A DNA stretch of 64,000 bases from Reticulitermes speratus (GCA_021186555.1 JAJKFL010000005.1:28026635-28090634); one strand, 5' to 3'. Shown: positions 33,540 to 46,401, counted from the first letter of the stretch. Made by a program: numbers and translations. Notes: a model not told the origin generated them from the letters alone.

Positions 33540-35500
33540 CGTATCCAGCATCAAAGCCACCTACGACATTTCCACAAAAAAAGAAGCGCTGCTTCGTCAT
33601 AAATTGGAGGGCACTAAGACAAGTACTGTCCTTTTAGTCAGTCTTCAAATGGTTGAAGCTTCATAAGGAACTTTAATAACGTGACCTTTTGTGGTTTACT
33701 ACGTAATAGGTTAAAAAGTGTATGACGTCAAAGCAGTAAGATGACGAACATTGCAGTGTCTGTATTTATGACTAAATGATGAGGATGAAGGAACATCAGA
33801 TACAATAACGACAGAGTGCACGAACAGCAATATCAGTTGTTGCCTTTTGTGGGTGGGAACTGGAAGACAGTCAATGAAGTGTTTTCCGCATGTAATTTCA
33901 CTGTACACAGACTCTTAATTGTTACTAAATATATGCTTGAGGTTTAAGAATTGAGACCTTCTTAGTTGTGACAGCGTATCGGATTATTAGCAGTTAACCA
34001 ACGCGTCGAAGAAACATCTCGCCATCATGTTCAGTTACATGTGAAGACGGAGGCAGTAACTCTCTCCGAAACATTTGTAGCTGCCTACTAGACTGCGCGG
34101 TACCATGACCTAGAAGACCACAGTCTTAGCTTTCACTTCTGTCAAAATGTCAGATTTAATTCATTGTGCATTACGCGTAACATTTTGAACGTGACGGAGT
34201 TAGGACAGTTTCGTTATTAAAGGCAATATGTTCATAACATATTCACGTACACACGCACAGCTGCACATACACACTCTACATGCGCTTGTGGTAAATGCAA
34301 GTTGACTGCAGCGCTATTGTTAACACAATAACAATATAAACAAGCTTGCAGTTTTGTCGCTTCCCCCACCCTCCAAAAAACCTATTTAACATTCAGTTGT
34401 AATTTTTAAATAACTCGTTTAATTTTTATTTACATTTTTGAATAAACTCAATATTATTTCGTATTTCTGTAACTCATGATAGGAATCGAATGTAATTTGT
34501 ATATTAATAATAACAAAAAATACACAATAAAATGTTAACATTTCCTCGAATAATGTCTACAATGACGCATTGAAGGGTATTATGATTAACATTATTGGTA
34601 ACAAAAATACGGTCCCCATGGCGACCAGAGATGGATGAGTTTCATGTCAAACATTACGCAAATCAGTTTAGCTTTGTTTTTTGCGTGGTGCGGACAGAAC
34701 AAGCGTATCGGGCAGTTTACAGGTACTGTGACAGTAGTTATTTTAATGTTACTCTCAATGTCTGCACTGAGAGGGTACTATTAAAGTGTATCTTTAGCAA
34801 CGTGTTTGTAGGTGGATAAACTCGTTTGAAGATGGTCTATTATAAGAAAATTGTCTTACAGCTAATCTTGTCCGAATGCTTAGCAGTGTTGAGACTTTGG
34901 CTTTAAAGCTCTCTTATGTATCACAGGAATAACGAATAAGCTACTACTATTTTTCTACAAGCTTTAAAAATAATTTATACAAAATTTACTTTTAACACAG
35001 CGGTAAACATTTTTAATACTGTGGTAAACTTTCGGAGTATATAAAAATTATTATATGTACATATCAACGATCCGTTGTATACTCGAATTACGGCACTGTA
35101 GACAGTTATTGAGCTTTGTGTTTAAAACAGATATGAATGAAGGTGACTTAGAGGTTGTGGAAACTTGTAGCACGAAACGCTTATAAAAGTCTGTTAAGAA
35201 AATTGGCATAAAATGGCTGTATAAAAGAACTGAAGCTCCTTATCTCTTATTTCAGTATATGACGTATGTAGCAAAACAGGCTGCATCACGGGAAAGTAGA
35301 TGCGGACGTGTTTGAAATGGAAACGATAACTTAGGAAGACTTAGAATACGATGGAAATGTGATATGAAGAACGGTCTTCAGAAGTGAGTGAGTGAGCTAG
35401 CTCAGATTCGGTTTATTCAGAATGATTAAGGCGTCTCATTACGCAGCTTCCTGGCTATCCTGTGAACTGGTTAATTTGTGTAATCCTCAAATCTGCAACA
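33540..35500. other. No gene recognised
   Basis: AT-rich with only short open frames. A possible LINE-1 trace at 35330-35385 (translating GRLRIRWKCDMK, compare [15 protein letters not shown]) is too weak to call. Confidence 0.45.
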
Positions 35501-35501
35501 C

Positions 35502-35979
35502 CTTACAAAATAATTATAGTGACCAACAAATGCACATAACACGACTAAAAATCATACATAACATATAAAATTTCTACATGTTTCAGCGCCGGGGCGCAAT
35601 CTTCAGGGAATCCAAAATTTCAGATATACGCCGTTCTATTTATTTCTAAAATTGTTTCTATGCATTTTTATGTATTTACAGGACTAGATCCTTCCGGATC
35701 ATACACAATGTCGTCAGATGTTTGCATGCATACTTGACATAAAATTATATAAAAACCTTGGACTTTTGCCTGCAGCTACATCTTACATCAACTTTGAGGT
35801 AACAAATTTCGTAATTTTATAAGCCAGACATTTTAGTACTTATTGGTACTTGTACGTCTTTGTACTATGGAGTGCCTGCAGATGGCGCCCTGGCGCTGAA
35901 TCGTGTAAGAATTTTATATATTATGTATGACTCCTAGTCGTTTTATGTGCATTTGTTGGTAACTGTAATTACTTGTAAG
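35502..35979. mobile_element. Foldback element with hammerhead-like modules, family D
   Basis: Arms of about 100 bp are inverted (left accaacaaatgcacataaca...catacataacatataaaatt; right its complement ending at acttgtaag), separated by about 270 bp of unrelated AT-rich sequence. The left arm carries a module on the minus strand (CTGAAGA, stem GCGCC/GGCGC, GAAACATGT; 35576-35606). The right arm carries its plus-strand counterpart (CTGCAGA, stem GGCGCC/GGCGCT, GAATCGTGT; 35876-35906), partly decayed. No open frame lies inside. Confidence 0.75.
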
Positions 35980-35981
35980 AA

Positions 35982-36835
35982 TAATGCAAGGAGTATACAA
36001 AGTCAAACCTTACAAACTATCAAGATCTTGCACTGAATGTCGCTAGTGTAGCCCACATCTCTCTCGACAGTCATATTGGGTTTTCCTGAGTCAAATGGTT
36101 AAAAGGTACCTAGATGCTGCATGTGTCACGATATTCATTCTGAGATAAACGGAGTTGACTATTATTTCTGTAATAGTGTTATCCGAAACTGAAAAGGGAG
36201 AGACAGACAGACACAAGCAGTTCGCTGATAAAGTTTTGAAGGCCAGGTACATTGGGTCTGAACGTTCTGGGCGACAGCCACACTGGCGTATCACAGTAGG
36301 ATTCGAATGGTTGGTGAGGTGTTCAGTCACTAAGTCACTTTATTACTGACTAACTGAATGACTGACTCTTCAATCATTCACTCACTCAATCGCTATATCG
36401 CTCACTCATTGATTAGGCTACTCATTATCAGCAATATAACTAGAAAGTACATTGCTAATTCCAAAGACAGGAATTAACAAGACAATGCACGTATAACGTA
36501 ACCCTGAGACAAGTTCGTGCAACCATTGTTGCCGTGAAAAAGCAATAGGTATTACATATTCTGAGTGTGTGTTTGTAGCCTTAGTTATCCAGCATGCAAA
36601 GCGCATGCGCCGTATTATATTTCATCTGTGGCCTGTCAGGCTCTACCATACTTTTTCATATTATCTTATAAACGGCGCGATTTTCGAAAAAAAAAAAGTT
36701 AGTGAACGTAAAATGTGTGTTTTGATTTTCTCTACAATTTTGTCTGAAATATTTCTAATTCTAAGAAGAAATGAGCGAGATATCTTAAATGCATATTGGT
36801 CTTCATGTAAAGTACCCGTTATTCTTGTCACATTT
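35982..36835. other. No gene recognised
   Basis: Low-complexity cactcact/gactgactg words at 36320-36420. Short open frames overlap on both strands. Confidence 0.45.
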
Positions 36836-36839
36836 TAAT

Positions 36840-36990
36840 GAAACGTGACTTTTCTTGACAGATTTTCGAAAAGTATTTAAATATCAAATTCAGTGAAAAT
36901 CCGTCCTGTGGGAGTCGAGTTTTTCCTTGCGGACAGACGGACGGACGGACATGAAGCTAATAGTCGCTTTCCCCAATTTTACGAACGCGC
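36840..36990. repeat. Dispersed repeat F, copy 2
   Basis: Contains gtgaaaatccgtcctgtggg and ggacagacggacggacggac, in the same order as at 15225 and 47505. Confidence 0.4.
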
Positions 36991-36994
36991 CTAA

Positions 36995-37690
36995 AAAACG
37001 AAACTAATAGTTCATAATTTCCCTGTGCTGTAACTACTACAGAATTACAAAACTGTGGTAAAGTGTCTTACATAAGGTTCCATATTAGGAACTCTAAAAT
37101 GGTCCAGTTTAACGGCAAGTTGTTTTTGTAGTATACTCTGCATCACAGTGTATAGAAGGGCCCCAGCGTTTGGGCAGTGATACCAAAACCTTAGGCCACA
37201 GTGAAGTTCTAAATTGACAGACGAACCCAGTACCTCAGAGCAAAAACTAGATACTGGTCGCAGATGACATTCTCCTCGTCGAAGTGCAAACCATTACATC
37301 GTCGTGCCCTCGTTCTCATCCTCTTCCTTCTCCATCTCTTTCTCCCTTCCCCCCCTCCATTATCTGTCTATTTTCCTATTGAATTTACACGTACATATTT
37401 TAGGATTTGCGTAATTTGAAAAAAAATGTTGTCCTTTAGGAAACCGTATTAAAATGTATATTTGCGTAGGAATTCGACGGTTTGCGTTTTAGGTGTGTAG
37501 ATGTTTTAGATTCGATCTTGACTTTGGCTTGACTGCACATTTAAGCGTCATGCATTACCTGAAACATTTTACTAAACGTTTTACTCATGTAAAACTATTC
37601 CTTGGATATTACTTTATGTATGCCATAGTATCCGCGTAGTAGTTTTATTCGACAGACAGTATGTATATGAGTTGCATTTCAGTTAAGCGT
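36995..37690. other. No gene recognised
   Basis: No domain or repeat family recognised. C/T-rich at 37315-37375. Confidence 0.45.
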
Positions 37691-37691
37691 T

Positions 37692-37742
37692 TAATAATAA
37701 TAATTGCATTAATGATGATAATAATAATAATAATAATAATAA
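37692..37742. repeat. (ATA/ATG)n microsatellite
   Basis: An imperfect trinucleotide run of about 16 units. Confidence 0.88.
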
Positions 37743-37807
37743 GCTACAATGTGGCACTAAAATATGGTTGTTGTTGTGTGATTTCAGGCTTTCGTCGCCG
37801 TGTAAAC

Positions 37808-38000
37808 GAGGTCTTCGCTTTTCTTGCACGTTATAGAGCGTTGATTTGTAGCTACTTTGCGGGACAACCTTTGGGTCCCATCTTCAAGGGTCAAGCATTG
37901 ACTGCTTGACCCTTGAAGATAGGACCAATATGTTGTCCCGAAACGTCATTAACTAACTATCAATAAATGGTGCGTAACATCTCAAAAGAGCGAAGACCTC
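37808..38000. mobile_element. Foldback element, family A, copy 2
   Basis: Shares the outer flank (atttcaggctttcgtcgccg) and core (gcgggacaacctttgggtcc) with the copy at 19195. The outermost arms gaggtcttcgctttt and aaaagagcgaagacctc pair, as does the centre ggtcaagca...tgcttgacc. The right-arm module is well kept (TTGAAGA, stem GGAC/GTCC, GAAACGTC; 37913-37948). The left one is degraded (ctttgc where gtttc is expected). The arms between are more diverged than in copy 1. Confidence 0.75.
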
Positions 38001-38004
38001 ATAG

Positions 38005-40835
38005 TTGTTATTCTTTTTCTAGCATAGTTTAATTTTTATAGGGGTCTAATGGAAGAAAATTGTCCAAACTTCCCCATAGTAATTTTCTTTTCGATTTATT
38101 CCTAGCCTTTTTTTTATTCCTGGCATGTTCCAGCATCAGACGGAAACATATCTTTCTGCTTCGCCCCCGAAGTATACTTCCTTTTTGATTTCCATTTTCT
38201 TGTCTTTACTCTGGCCATTCTTTTTTATATGCCACTCGACTGTAGTCCCTCCTCTTCTAAACCCATTCACAAACGTTGAATTCAAAGTTCTTGTCTTTGA
38301 ATTTGATTTCTAATTCTCTATATTAATTCTTTTCCTCAGTACTTCTAAAGAAATTCATACACATTGATTGGGTCTTACTTCTGTTTCTTTTTGTAATGTT
38401 TTATGTTTCGGCGTCTTACGGTGGAGTCGGCTTAAAATACTCGTATACTCTGTTCGTGTGTCTGTCAAATGTCAGTTGCTCGTATTCAGACCAGGTGCCG
38501 CATAGTATCACTAGGAGTATCTATCGTGTTTAGTACACCAACTATAAAGCTACTGACGTCATAAAATGCCAACATTTAATGACTCCAACACCCTCTGGCA
38601 TTTACACCTGTGTAAGACAAAAATATATGTGCCATTGGGTACGATTCCCTTGGCTGTTATACCACAAACACACGGACAAAACACGTAGGGGATACTAACA
38701 CAAGGAGATATTTAACATGACATTTACTGCTGTGTCGCTGCTACTGCTAGCATAGGAAGACCACGAGTTATATTTATGGGTGACAATATTCGCCCCGTGG
38801 AACCAGTCATACCTAGCCCCGACAAGGGGGATGTAACAGATTTATTGATGTGACTATATGGTGTTCTGCCGTCCTGTCAGGGCAGAATTTGTGTTATTTG
38901 GACTACTTCTCATTTCTTCCGCCAGTTAGCGTGCCCTGTCTCTGACAATCGCAACTTTACTTGCCTCATTTATCATACACTTTGGCTTATTTGCTTGTGA
39001 TATGAATTTCTGGTGCTAAACTAGGATTGCCGTGGTTTATCGCATTTTAAACATTTGACTGTAAGCTAAATTCACTTTACTGCTTTTATTGTTTTGCTAA
39101 ATATCGACCTGTTTTATTTCAAATTTCATCAGTTTCCAGCTAGACCAAGGAGCCCAGTGGAGCAACAGTCGTACCTTCATGTATCCTGTCATTTGAAGAA
39201 GGAAACGTAACGAGTATTCGGAATTTTGTGGCTTGAAAAAAGACACCTTGGATATTCATGTGTATTTATGTCTTTGTGTGAGTGTGTACGCATATATGCG
39301 GGTTGATTTTATGAGAATTTGGTACATCAGACCTGCAACGCTACATAATCCACGATCAACAACTTTCGTTTAAAGTGCTTTCGATTTGGAAAATGTTTAA
39401 AAAATGCAACGGATAATGATTTCTGACTAATTTATGTCCGTACAGTAGTGCGTTTATCTGTACAAATATATAAACTTATATCTACAGCAAACAAACATCA
39501 GGCTCAGTGACGTAGTTAGCATAGGAAAGAAATCCATTTTAAAGAATTGAAATTTGAGTTCGGTTTTACACTCTTACTTCTACAATGAGTATTTTTTATT
39601 CAAAACAATTTACTAATATTTAATACACTTATTACATTCCATACCTTTAGGTCATATCAAATTCTGTGTACGCATATGCTTATTCATATTTTATAGTTCT
39701 ATTTAGTTAGTAGCGGGGAATATTCCTTCGGGTTACAGCAGCCGGAACGAGAAGCTGGCAGTTCACTTCCATTTAGTGCTAAACTTAAAAATGCTTGAGA
39801 CTTTAAATCCACAATACCTTAAGTATTCAGGGCTTGGTGCTTAATTACCATAAGGGACAACTTTACATTTATCCATAAATTTTCAGAAATGCCATACATT
39901 TGTCAGCGCATTGCTCTTATTAAGGGTACTGAAATGTTAAAGTAGGCCACAGAAATTAAAACTAATTTTTTATAAAATATAATTGAGCGGATGAAATGGT
40001 AATAAATTGGAAAAATTGCGAAAATATTAATGCTAATATACTGCTTAAGATATTTAGGAACATTTTAATTTATTTAATCTCAATAGATGGAACATGTTTA
40101 TGACGAAAAGAATTATGTGCAAAACCTGTAGCACGTCGGGGCAATCTCCTGCCCACGGGTCAATGGGAGATTCTGTTGAGGTATTATTAATGACATGATG
40201 TTTCTTAAATCTTTACTTTATCATAGAAACTACAGAGAATGGTCGATAATGGCTAGTGTATGCCTGCTGTACTTGTAGCTGGATATAAGAAAGTCGAGTG
40301 AAGTTTACAACAGTTCTGCTATAATTATCGAATCCTCTATCATCGTTAATAGTATTAGGTTTGCATTGACACAGACATGTCTGTATTGCAGCTTCTTGAC
40401 CGCTCTGTCAGCAGTTCGGACTCGCCTATTTACTCGTAAGTGTCGAACGATGGGTTGATTAGTGGATAATGCGTTTGGCAGGCCGTCGAAGGAAGCAGTC
40501 ATCGCAAGTACTATCTCCGTATTTTCCTGGACGGACTGAGCGAAACCACGAAATATCTGACAGGATTACCGGCTTCTCTTAGTCTGAATTATGTGAGAAG
40601 GCAAAAAAAAAAATTGACAATTGTTTTATTTAATAGTTTCTGAAGTACAATACTAAATTTCTATCACGGGGGTTCCTCGCCTCACCCGGTTCCAGAACAA
40701 ACGTAGGTGCCCATCTCTGAAATATAGCCAGTGTATGATATTTTTAAATGCGTTACTTAATGGCGCTGTCAGTTACTGAGGTAATAGAGCATCTGTGATA
40801 GATGACTGAATGAAAGTGCATCCACTGATGGACTG
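38005..40835. other. No gene recognised; long unique-looking stretch
   Basis: Nearly 3 kb of mostly AT-rich sequence with no open frame above about 65 codons and no recognised repeat or domain. This is the largest interval in the window with nothing identifiable. Confidence 0.5.
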
Positions 40836-40839
40836 TTGC

Positions 40840-40980
40840 TGATGAGGAAAGCCCGAAGTGGTTGGAAGAAAGCCTGTCCCAATGCTATTTTCTTCACCAC
40901 AAACACTATATGACACCCTGGGAATGACCCCGGCACTCCGCGGTGACAGGACGACGACTAACCGCCTGAGTCATGGCACC
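40840..40980 (-). mobile_element. SINE-C, decayed copy
   Basis: The minus strand reads gtgccatgactcaggcggtt (A box with one change), then a degraded B-box region (ggggtcattcccagggtgtc). The body aaaatagcattgggacaggc matches the family. About half of the 3' body is gone. Confidence 0.75.
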
Positions 40981-40984
40981 TGTG

Positions 40985-43130
40985 TTATGTGACAACTGAT
41001 AACAGCAGTGCTGCAAAACATGTAGGGCAGGCGTGCACAAATCTCAGGCACCAGGTCGCCCGAGCGATCAAATTTTCTGCGGTGACGATTAATATTTGTG
41101 GGTCCTCCTATGGAACTTCTGGCTCCTAGAATTTTGTAGTAGCAGCAGATTTGTACAAAAACTGTACACCCCTGATGTAGGACATGGGGCATTAATATTT
41201 ATGTTGTGCCTGATAGGATGAAAATGATGACGGGATCATGTTAACATGAATGAACTACGTAGCACCTAACAGATTGCATATGCTTTGTCTTGGGAAGGAA
41301 TACCATTTATACGTGATGACAATATAGCACTGTAAGTGCTAGGGAAGACGTGATATTTATGCGAGTTGGGAACTAGAGGCGATATTGCGAAGAGCAAAAT
41401 TTATAGCAATGAAGAAAAGATTTGGAAGGAACAATAAAGAAAGAGGCAGAGAAATGCAATATCAAGCTAAAGAAGGAGAACTGTACAAGGAAGTCGCTGT
41501 GAAAATCCGCAAAAATAAGCGTCTTTCTTATATAGCGGTGTAAAGAAGTTAAATCCCAGAATAACACAACATTATGCATTTTCAGCTACAGCTGCAGATA
41601 TCAGAAGCTCATAGTGGTTAGGATTTGAGGTTTTCACGGTGGTGGAGATCATGTTGTGGCCTTTTGGGTAATGACAGAACATACATGCCTCTATCTTCAG
41701 TGTTCATACATTTTTCTTGCACTCATTCTGAACAAAAAACAGCTTCATCTTATGTGAGGCATTTAAGGCTCTCAGAGCTTTATTCTTCAACTGTTTGAAC
41801 CTGAAAATGAAGGCAATACGATCCTTCGATATGTCGGCAACTATAACCGCAACGACACAGCGTAAACATGCCAGAGGACTTGAGCTTATGTCTTTGTAAG
41901 CTGCATGGTTTTAGTACGAAATATGGCAGATGACGAAACTCGAGGCTCACCTCTAGCATGGATGTTCTGTTAATTGTATCGGCACCTCTTACTCTACCAA
42001 ACAGTTTCTGAGTTTTATGGATCTTTAGCCTGTGCAAGTATAAATGCCTTTATGATGCACAATGTTATTCAATGGTTTCCCACATTGAAATGCTGTAAAA
42101 TCTTATCATATTAGGAAACAAATGCACAACGTAATAATTTTGCGCCTTTCGCCTCCTTTTATTGAAATATCACAACACTTTTTAACACTTAAGGAAAAAA
42201 GAATATTTGACGTAAAATACTATATGCTTCTCATTTTTCGCTACAACTTGTTGTAAAACACTTCTCGTTCACTGAAATATTTATCTGGTGAGTTACGCGC
42301 GAGACGCACACATTCGAATCACGTTGGCATGTTTGTGTGTCTGTTGCACCTCATTATCAGTTTCTGAATAATCTGATTATTTTGACGAAATATAAGGCCA
42401 TTCGAGCAGACCCGAAGATAATCCTACAGAATTTCAAGAACAAAATCACGGACGCGCTAAATTGTGAAACAGAATTTTCAGGTGTTCTAGTTACGTATAG
42501 GGTCTAAAAATGTATATGGTAACAGACCTTAGAAGAATGTAGAAGTCTCGTAATGGCAATAATTCTTCAGAATGTATACTAACAAGCTGGCGGCCGTGCA
42601 ATTCTTTTTTCGTACTCGAAGTTTTCGGTGTGATGTCGATAGCTAAAGAATAAGTTAACACTGACTTTTGAAATTTGGTGTCGAGGTAGGTCATAAATAT
42701 TTGTAAGTAGCAGGATACAGTAGTATTCATAAATCAACAGTTACAAACCTAGGGATGATGCGAATATTTGAAGTTACATCCGACTGCTGACATATCGTAC
42801 GGAATCTGTACGTAAGAAATGAGTTATGTACAAAAATAAATAGGATAATGAATAAATAAAATAATTATAATAAATTTGCAGGGCTAGAAAAGTAAGCTGA
42901 AGAAACATAGGTCTTGAGTTACGTAGAATTCGTAATTATGCAAATATTTTTGATAAAAGTTTATATTTAAATGTTTTACAATGTGACGTATACATATATG
43001 TCCATCATACAATATGAATTCACATATTTTATACATATAAAAACTGGTATTAACTGCAGAGTTCATTGAAGGTTATACATTTCATAGATGTAATCCGTTG
43101 TACTATAAATGATTTTAAGCTTGGTATGTA
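40985..43130. other. No gene recognised
   Basis: Only short open frames (up to 85 codons). No repeat family recognised. Confidence 0.45.
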
Positions 43131-43134
43131 CTCC

Positions 43135-43166
43135 CTGAAGATGGGATTGTCATGCCGAAACATGTC
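43135..43166 (+). ncRNA. Hammerhead-like core, solo copy
   Basis: CTGAAGA, one T, a stem GGGAT/ATGCC with one mismatch around a 4-nt loop, then GAAACATGT. No mirror partner is visible within several hundred bases. Same module as in the foldback arms. Confidence 0.4.
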
Positions 43167-43329
43167 GGAGTGAAATGGCTGTAATGTCATATATGTTGTA
43201 AGTGCATTTATTTGGCACAGTAAACGAATAATTGGGGGAGTTTCAATAATTTCTCTGGAATTAAGAAATGCTGCCTAGAGACGGAATTGTGTTCAACACT
43301 TCAGTGCTTATTGGGTAATGTACGAATGT

Positions 43330-43470
43330 GTGCATCCTGCATTAACATTAAATAAGCTCTGTATTTTGCTCACAGACTGTATTTGTGTTTTCTATGATTC
43401 TCACACCAGCGATTATTTACGCAAATAAGATTAAACGGCTTGTCCTTCTAACTGAGACGAAGTGTTGTCT
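43330..43470 (+). repeat. Dispersed repeat E, copy 2
   Basis: Contains cctgcattaacattaaataa, tgtattttgctcacagactg, ttctatgattctcacaccag and gcgattatttac, in the order seen at 16195 and partly at 53800. Confidence 0.4.
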
Positions 43471-43474
43471 GTGG

Positions 43475-44115
43475 TAGGAACTAAATTTTTAAATATTATT
43501 TTAATGAATTATGCTTGAAAGGATTAAATGAAACAAACGATTGGCGAGATGCGAGAGGGTGTCGTGCGGGTGAGGATGCTTTTACCGCAAAGTAAGAGAA
43601 TTAAATGACGAGCGGTTTTTGGGTCCCCTGAATCAAGCCTTGGGGTTTGCGGTTGGGGAAATGAGATACAGAGGTAGGGCGCGGGAGGGGGATGAACGTG
43701 TATTCAAGTTCCAACCCCTCGGAAGTACAACAAAAGGACTTCCAGTATAACCTCATCCCCAAGAAGCAAACCATCACTCAATTAAAATTAAACGGCATCA
43801 ATTATTTACAATTTTGTGTAATTTCATTTTGACAAAGCCACGAGATCCCCCCTTCTGCGCTGCGGGCGTGTGTACACAAAACTACGAAGTAGGAAGCTGG
43901 GTACAGCGGTAGGATATATGCGTGTAGTCAGACACGCGTCCTCTACTGGGTCGAGTGAAACGACCATCAAATATGATGACCAAGATAAGTAAATTATTGC
44001 AAGCAGAAGGAGTTATTTCTAAATACCTCCATCTCGTTCTTGATCTTCCACGAATTTGGGCCTATGGTCTCTTCGCTTGAGAATGAACTATTGGAATTGA
44101 ACTACTGAAGATTGA
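43475..44115. other. No gene recognised
   Basis: GC-richer patches at 43550-43750 and 43850-43970, unidentified. Confidence 0.45.
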
Positions 44116-44119
44116 TAAG

Positions 44120-44290
44120 TCTCACTGGACGGTGGATCGGCCCATGTCAAGGCCACTACGTACACAGGGCAACCCAGTCACAGGCAAAGGCGGACAAATG
44201 TCAGTGCCCGGAGTTTGCTTCCAATACACGATGCCAGTATTCGAAAACTCGAAGTCAGTAGGCGCCTTAGATCGCGTGGCCTGTGATCGG
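44120..44290 (-). mobile_element. SINE-B, decayed copy
   Basis: The plus strand shows tggatcggcccatgtcaagg near the body and the head complement gccttagatcgcgtggcctg at 44262-44281. The B box is altered (gtattcgaaaactcg). Confidence 0.55.
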
Positions 44291-44570
44291 GCTCCAAAAA
44301 ATTAAAACACTGAACTAGGACAAGTAACTGAAGTGGCGTAGGTAAAGCCTAAGAGGTGCCTTTGTTAACACGGCAAGAAATTGCGGTTTGCATAAGAGCC
44401 AGGGAGTATCTCGACCAGCTGAGTGACTGTTAGCTGCTTTAGGAAGACACTAAACTGTCGCGTAGTTGTGTTTTTCAATTACTGATGGTTATTTTATCCT
44501 ATAACTTCTTGTGTTTTGGTTAATCGTACGAATACTAACAGTTACATAAAAATAGATCATGTTATTAAAC

Positions 44571-44586
44571 GGGGGGGGGGGGGGGG
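44571..44586. repeat. Poly(G) run, G16
   Basis: Sixteen consecutive G immediately before a purine-rich tract. Length may be uncertain in the assembly. Confidence 0.88.
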
Positions 44587-44965
44587 TAAAGAACAAGGAG
44601 AAGGAGGAAAGAAAAAAGGAATGATGAATGAAAGAAATAAGAAAAAGTGAAAGGATGTAAGAAGAAATAAAAACAGAAGTATAAAAGAAAGGGAGAAGAA
44701 AGGGAGAGACGACGATAGTATACACCAAAAGAAAAAAGAACAAAGAAAAAGTGAAGTAATAAAGAAAAAGGAAGAAACGAAAACTAGAGAAGGACAAAAG
44801 AAAGCAACAAGGACGAGAATGAAAGGCAAAGGAAAGATAGAGGCAGAAAAATAAATGGAGAAAGAAAAAGCAATAACAAAATAGGGAAATAAATCAATAA
44901 ACGAAGGTGAGAATGTAAAGCAACAAGGACGGAAAATAAATAAACAAGGAAGAAAGGTGGAGAGA
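44587..44965 (+). repeat. Purine-rich tract
   Basis: About 380 bp of A/G-biased plus-strand sequence (gaagaaataaaaacagaag and similar). It leaves minus-strand frames open as Phe/Leu/Ser-rich pseudo-proteins at 44489-44829. Confidence 0.75.
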
Positions 44966-44969
44966 CCGA

Positions 44970-45685
44970 AGACCAGACTGTGTAACTTTAAAATTACTTC
45001 TTAAAAGGAGCCAGAATGTGGCTTTGTGACTTATTGTCTAATTAATAACGAACCGTCCCATACAGAAGTTGAAGGTGTGTGCAGAATCACCAGAGTAATC
45101 AGAGGGGTGGTGCGACGGATACACCCTTATATCGCCGCGGCAGACGGAACACCCAACATCTGTTTTTGATTGTTAGCAGAGTTGTAACAAGTTGTTTCAT
45201 CGAGCAGTACGTTATCAGCTTCATAAATAACGAAAATCATTACTGAAGGAGAGGAGGATGCATTGTGGGAACATGATGGACCCTTAAAAGGAAGGAGCAG
45301 CTCAGGAGAATGAAAGACAAATGTCCAGAATATTTCTAACGTCTAGCGAATTGACAGATTATGTAAGGTCAGTCATTTCAACTGATGGAGGTAACAAATT
45401 CCTTTCCTCTTGGTGGTAGATTTATTACTTATGCTTTGTGTTTGGGAGTTCCCGGATACGACCTTCCACGTGAGACCTGCAGTTCTGAGGTTTTCGTGGT
45501 TTAGCTCAGTGCTTCCTTACAAACCTTGTTATTACGCCCTAAAATTGGCCACGACCGCATCATTTCACATCAGTTCATCCTTGAAACTAATCCTGCAATT
45601 ATATTAACCATCTTGACTCACATAGGAACTAACCGTGAAAATACTTCGATGTGTGGACTATATAATTGGAAGCTCCACGTTTCCC
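44970..45685. other. No gene recognised
   Basis: No domain or repeat family recognised. Confidence 0.45.
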
Positions 45686-45689
45686 ATTT

Positions 45690-46100
45690 GATGCCTTCTA
45701 ACTAGCTGACTGACTGACCAACAACCTGAATCCGGAGAACGTCATCAGAAGCTAATAATAGCTCATTTGGCCAACATTCTCCGCATTTTAAGCAGCATGA
45801 ACTTCCACTGCTTTCTGCACAAGGGCCTGTTTCTTAGCCTTACCTCAATCAGTCCACACTCACAAGGCCAATTTCAAATCCGTCCACGTATACCGCCGTA
45901 TTAACGTCAGGTTTCACCACTCAATTTTGTATGTATTTCTCATCTCCTCCACGCCTACTACATACCTCACTCATTTGATCATTCTGATAGACCTAATATT
46001 CGGCGAAGAGTACACATTACGAAATTCTTTATTAGGCCCACGCAGTTTTCTACATCCTCCTGCTACTTCCTGCCCTTAAGTCTGAACATTCTCGTTAGCG
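45690..46100 (-). mobile_element. LINE-1 family, decayed, interrupted by a foldback
   Basis: Plus-strand words in family order: ctaactagctgactgactg tail, attctccgcattttaagcag, caatcagtccacactcacaa, then ccacgcctactacatacctc, catttgatcattctgataga, cctaatattcggcgaagagt and agtttaagtctgaacattctc-like text. This covers the 3' UTR back to the ORF region around RIFG. Many substitutions. The homology stops where the foldback at 46101 begins, and I cannot see it resume beyond. Confidence 0.6.
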
Positions 46101-46401
46101 TGAATTTAAGTTAAAAAGAAGTAATGCACAAGATTATTAACAGAGTAAGATGCATTTGTAACCCCTACTTACGTTTCGGCAATTAAGTTGCCATCATCAG
46201 AGGGCGTTCATCAAAGAATCACAAGTATCTATGGCATCCAGATACACATTTGACATTGTATCTGGATGCCATAGTAGCTTGTGATTTTTGATGAATGTCC
46301 CCTGAGGGTGGCAACTTGATTGCCGAAACGTATGTAGGGGTTACAAATGCATCTTACTCTGTTAATAATCTTGTGCATTTGTTGGTTTTAACTTAAATTC
46401 A
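46101..46401. mobile_element. Foldback element with hammerhead-like modules, family B
   Basis: A palindrome with arms of about 145 bp (tgaatttaagttaaaa at the left, its complement near aacttaaattca at the right) and a very short centre around 46250. The left arm holds, on the minus strand, CTGATGA, T, stem GGCAA/TTGCC with loop CTTAA, then GAAACGT (46171-46200). This is a clean example. In the right arm the module starts CTGAGGG (46302-46331) but keeps the stem and GAAACGT. No open frame lies inside. Confidence 0.85.
46171..46200 (-). ncRNA. Hammerhead-like core in foldback arm
   Basis: CTGATGA-T-GGCAA-cttaa-TTGCC-GAAACGT on the minus strand. The 5-bp stem is perfect and the invariant blocks are intact. 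Whether stems I and III can form depends on which flanks pair, and the palindrome itself would compete. Confidence 0.4.

Noticed and set aside
35330..35385. LINE-1 fragment
   Set aside because: Only about a dozen codons resemble the family and the flanks do not.
44489..44829. Phe/Leu-rich minus-strand open frames of about 100 codons
   Set aside because: They are the complement of a purine-rich tract; composition artefact.
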